Assembly: GCA_002410925.1 (NCBI GenBank)
Contig: DHPR01000006.1
Coordinates: 1 to 6,186 of the forward strand
DNA length: 6,186 nt
Direction: 5' to 3'
DNA from: UBA5359 sp002410925 [NCBI: bacterium UBP13_UBA5359]
GTDB lineage: Bacteria; UBP13; UBA5359
The translations under genes and the position numbers were made by a program. Under the pieces are notes generated by a model. The model was not told the origin of the DNA, made no database searches, and saw only the letters and a program-made list of their open reading frames with translations. Positions 5,892-6,186 of the stretch are shown piece after piece. Numbering within the stretch: the stretch's first letter is position 1; every line of letters starts with the position of its first letter.

Positions 5892-6186
5892 AGCATTATT
5901 ATGACGAAGCGCTGGAAGAGATATGGATGCTGCTGGAGCGAGAAGAGAATACCATCGACCGGGTGCAGGCTTGCCTTGAAAGAACCGGTGGAGCGGCTTC
6001 ATTGCAAGATCTGCTGACGGCTAAATATATTACCCTGGATAAGGAGAAGGTCCGTTTTACCGGCTTGGGTGAAGAGCATGCCCGCAATATTATCAGACGT
6101 CATCGATTGGCGGAGCGTCTGCTGGCCGATGTCCTGGGAATGACCGAGGTTGAGGGGCAGGCTTGTAAAATGGAGCACATCCTCTC
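5888..6186 (+). CDS. DtxR/MntR-like metalloregulator, 3'-truncated by window edge
   Basis: A GTG at 5888 overlaps the feoB stop by 4 bases (GTGA), with AGGAG at 5873-5877 as the ribosome binding site, and opens a frame of 99 codons running off the window. The N-terminal 60 residues should be the winged helix; SLQDLLTAKYI (38-48) sits where the recognition helix is expected but is a weak match. From residue 61 the family signature is clear: ARNIIRRHRLAERLLADVLG with H72 and E76, then C93-x-x-E96-H97 in ACKMEHILS. These correspond to H79, E83, C102, E105 and H106 of DtxR, its two metal sites. Cysteine at the first position is the iron-type DtxR/IdeR form rather than the glutamate of MntR, though E7 and E10 resemble MntR ligands. 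Placement suggests a second iron sensor co-made with FeoB. A C-terminal FeoA/SH3-like domain, if any, would lie outside the window. Confidence 0.85.
   Translation, partial: MKHYYDEALEEIWMLLEREENTIDRVQACLERTGGAASLQDLLTAKYITLDKEKVRFTGLGEEHARNIIRRHRLAERLLADVLGMTEVEGQACKMEHIL

Noticed and set aside
5899-6087. Minus-strand 62-codon open frame near the right end
   Set aside because: The + strand frame from GTG 5888 has the DtxR signature and a GTGA overlap with feoB, so the opposite frame is a shadow.

Overview
The window looks like a chromosomal segment of an anaerobic, probably Clostridia-class Firmicute. I infer this from strong AGGAGG-type ribosome binding sites, tightly overlapping genes, frequent ATA codons, and a FeoB plus DtxR-like pairing of a type I associate with anaerobic Firmicutes. 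The genus cannot be fixed from the sequence alone. All six genes lie on the + strand, in two blocks.

Block 1 (1-2396) is AT-rich and looks carbohydrate-related. It holds the C-terminal two thirds of a LacI-type (periplasmic-binding-protein-like) transcription regulator, a PHP-domain metal-dependent phosphoesterase, and a sugar-phosphate isomerase/epimerase-like TIM barrel. The order suggests a sugar-responsive regulator followed by two enzymes it may control. The actual substrate cannot be read from the sequence. A nested stem-loop spans the junction of the two enzyme genes.

The 204-base gap (2397-2600) is dense with signals. It contains a weak terminator-like hairpin, a perfect 20-bp palindrome, a good TTGCAT-N17-TATAAT promoter, an 11-bp inverted repeat over the predicted transcription start whose core resembles a Fur box, and a tandem 25-bp duplication ending in the ribosome binding site.

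Block 2 (2601-6186, continuing off the window) is more GC-rich. It is a translationally coupled metal operon: a Fur-family repressor, a CcdA-type membrane thiol-disulfide reductant carrier, the ferrous iron transporter FeoB, and the start of a DtxR/MntR-like metalloregulator. The overlaps are 17, 10 and 4 bases. No feoA is present inside the window. The likely logic is that iron-loaded Fur represses its own operon at the Fur-like site, FeoB imports Fe(II), and a second metal sensor is made from the same transcript. The role of CcdA is open; it may supply reducing power on the outer face of the membrane.

The oddest structure is a 70% GC, hairpin-rich stretch of about 100 bases (3841-3940) read through in frame within an unusual N-terminal extension of FeoB. 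It looks like an inserted palindromic repeat element that became protein coding.
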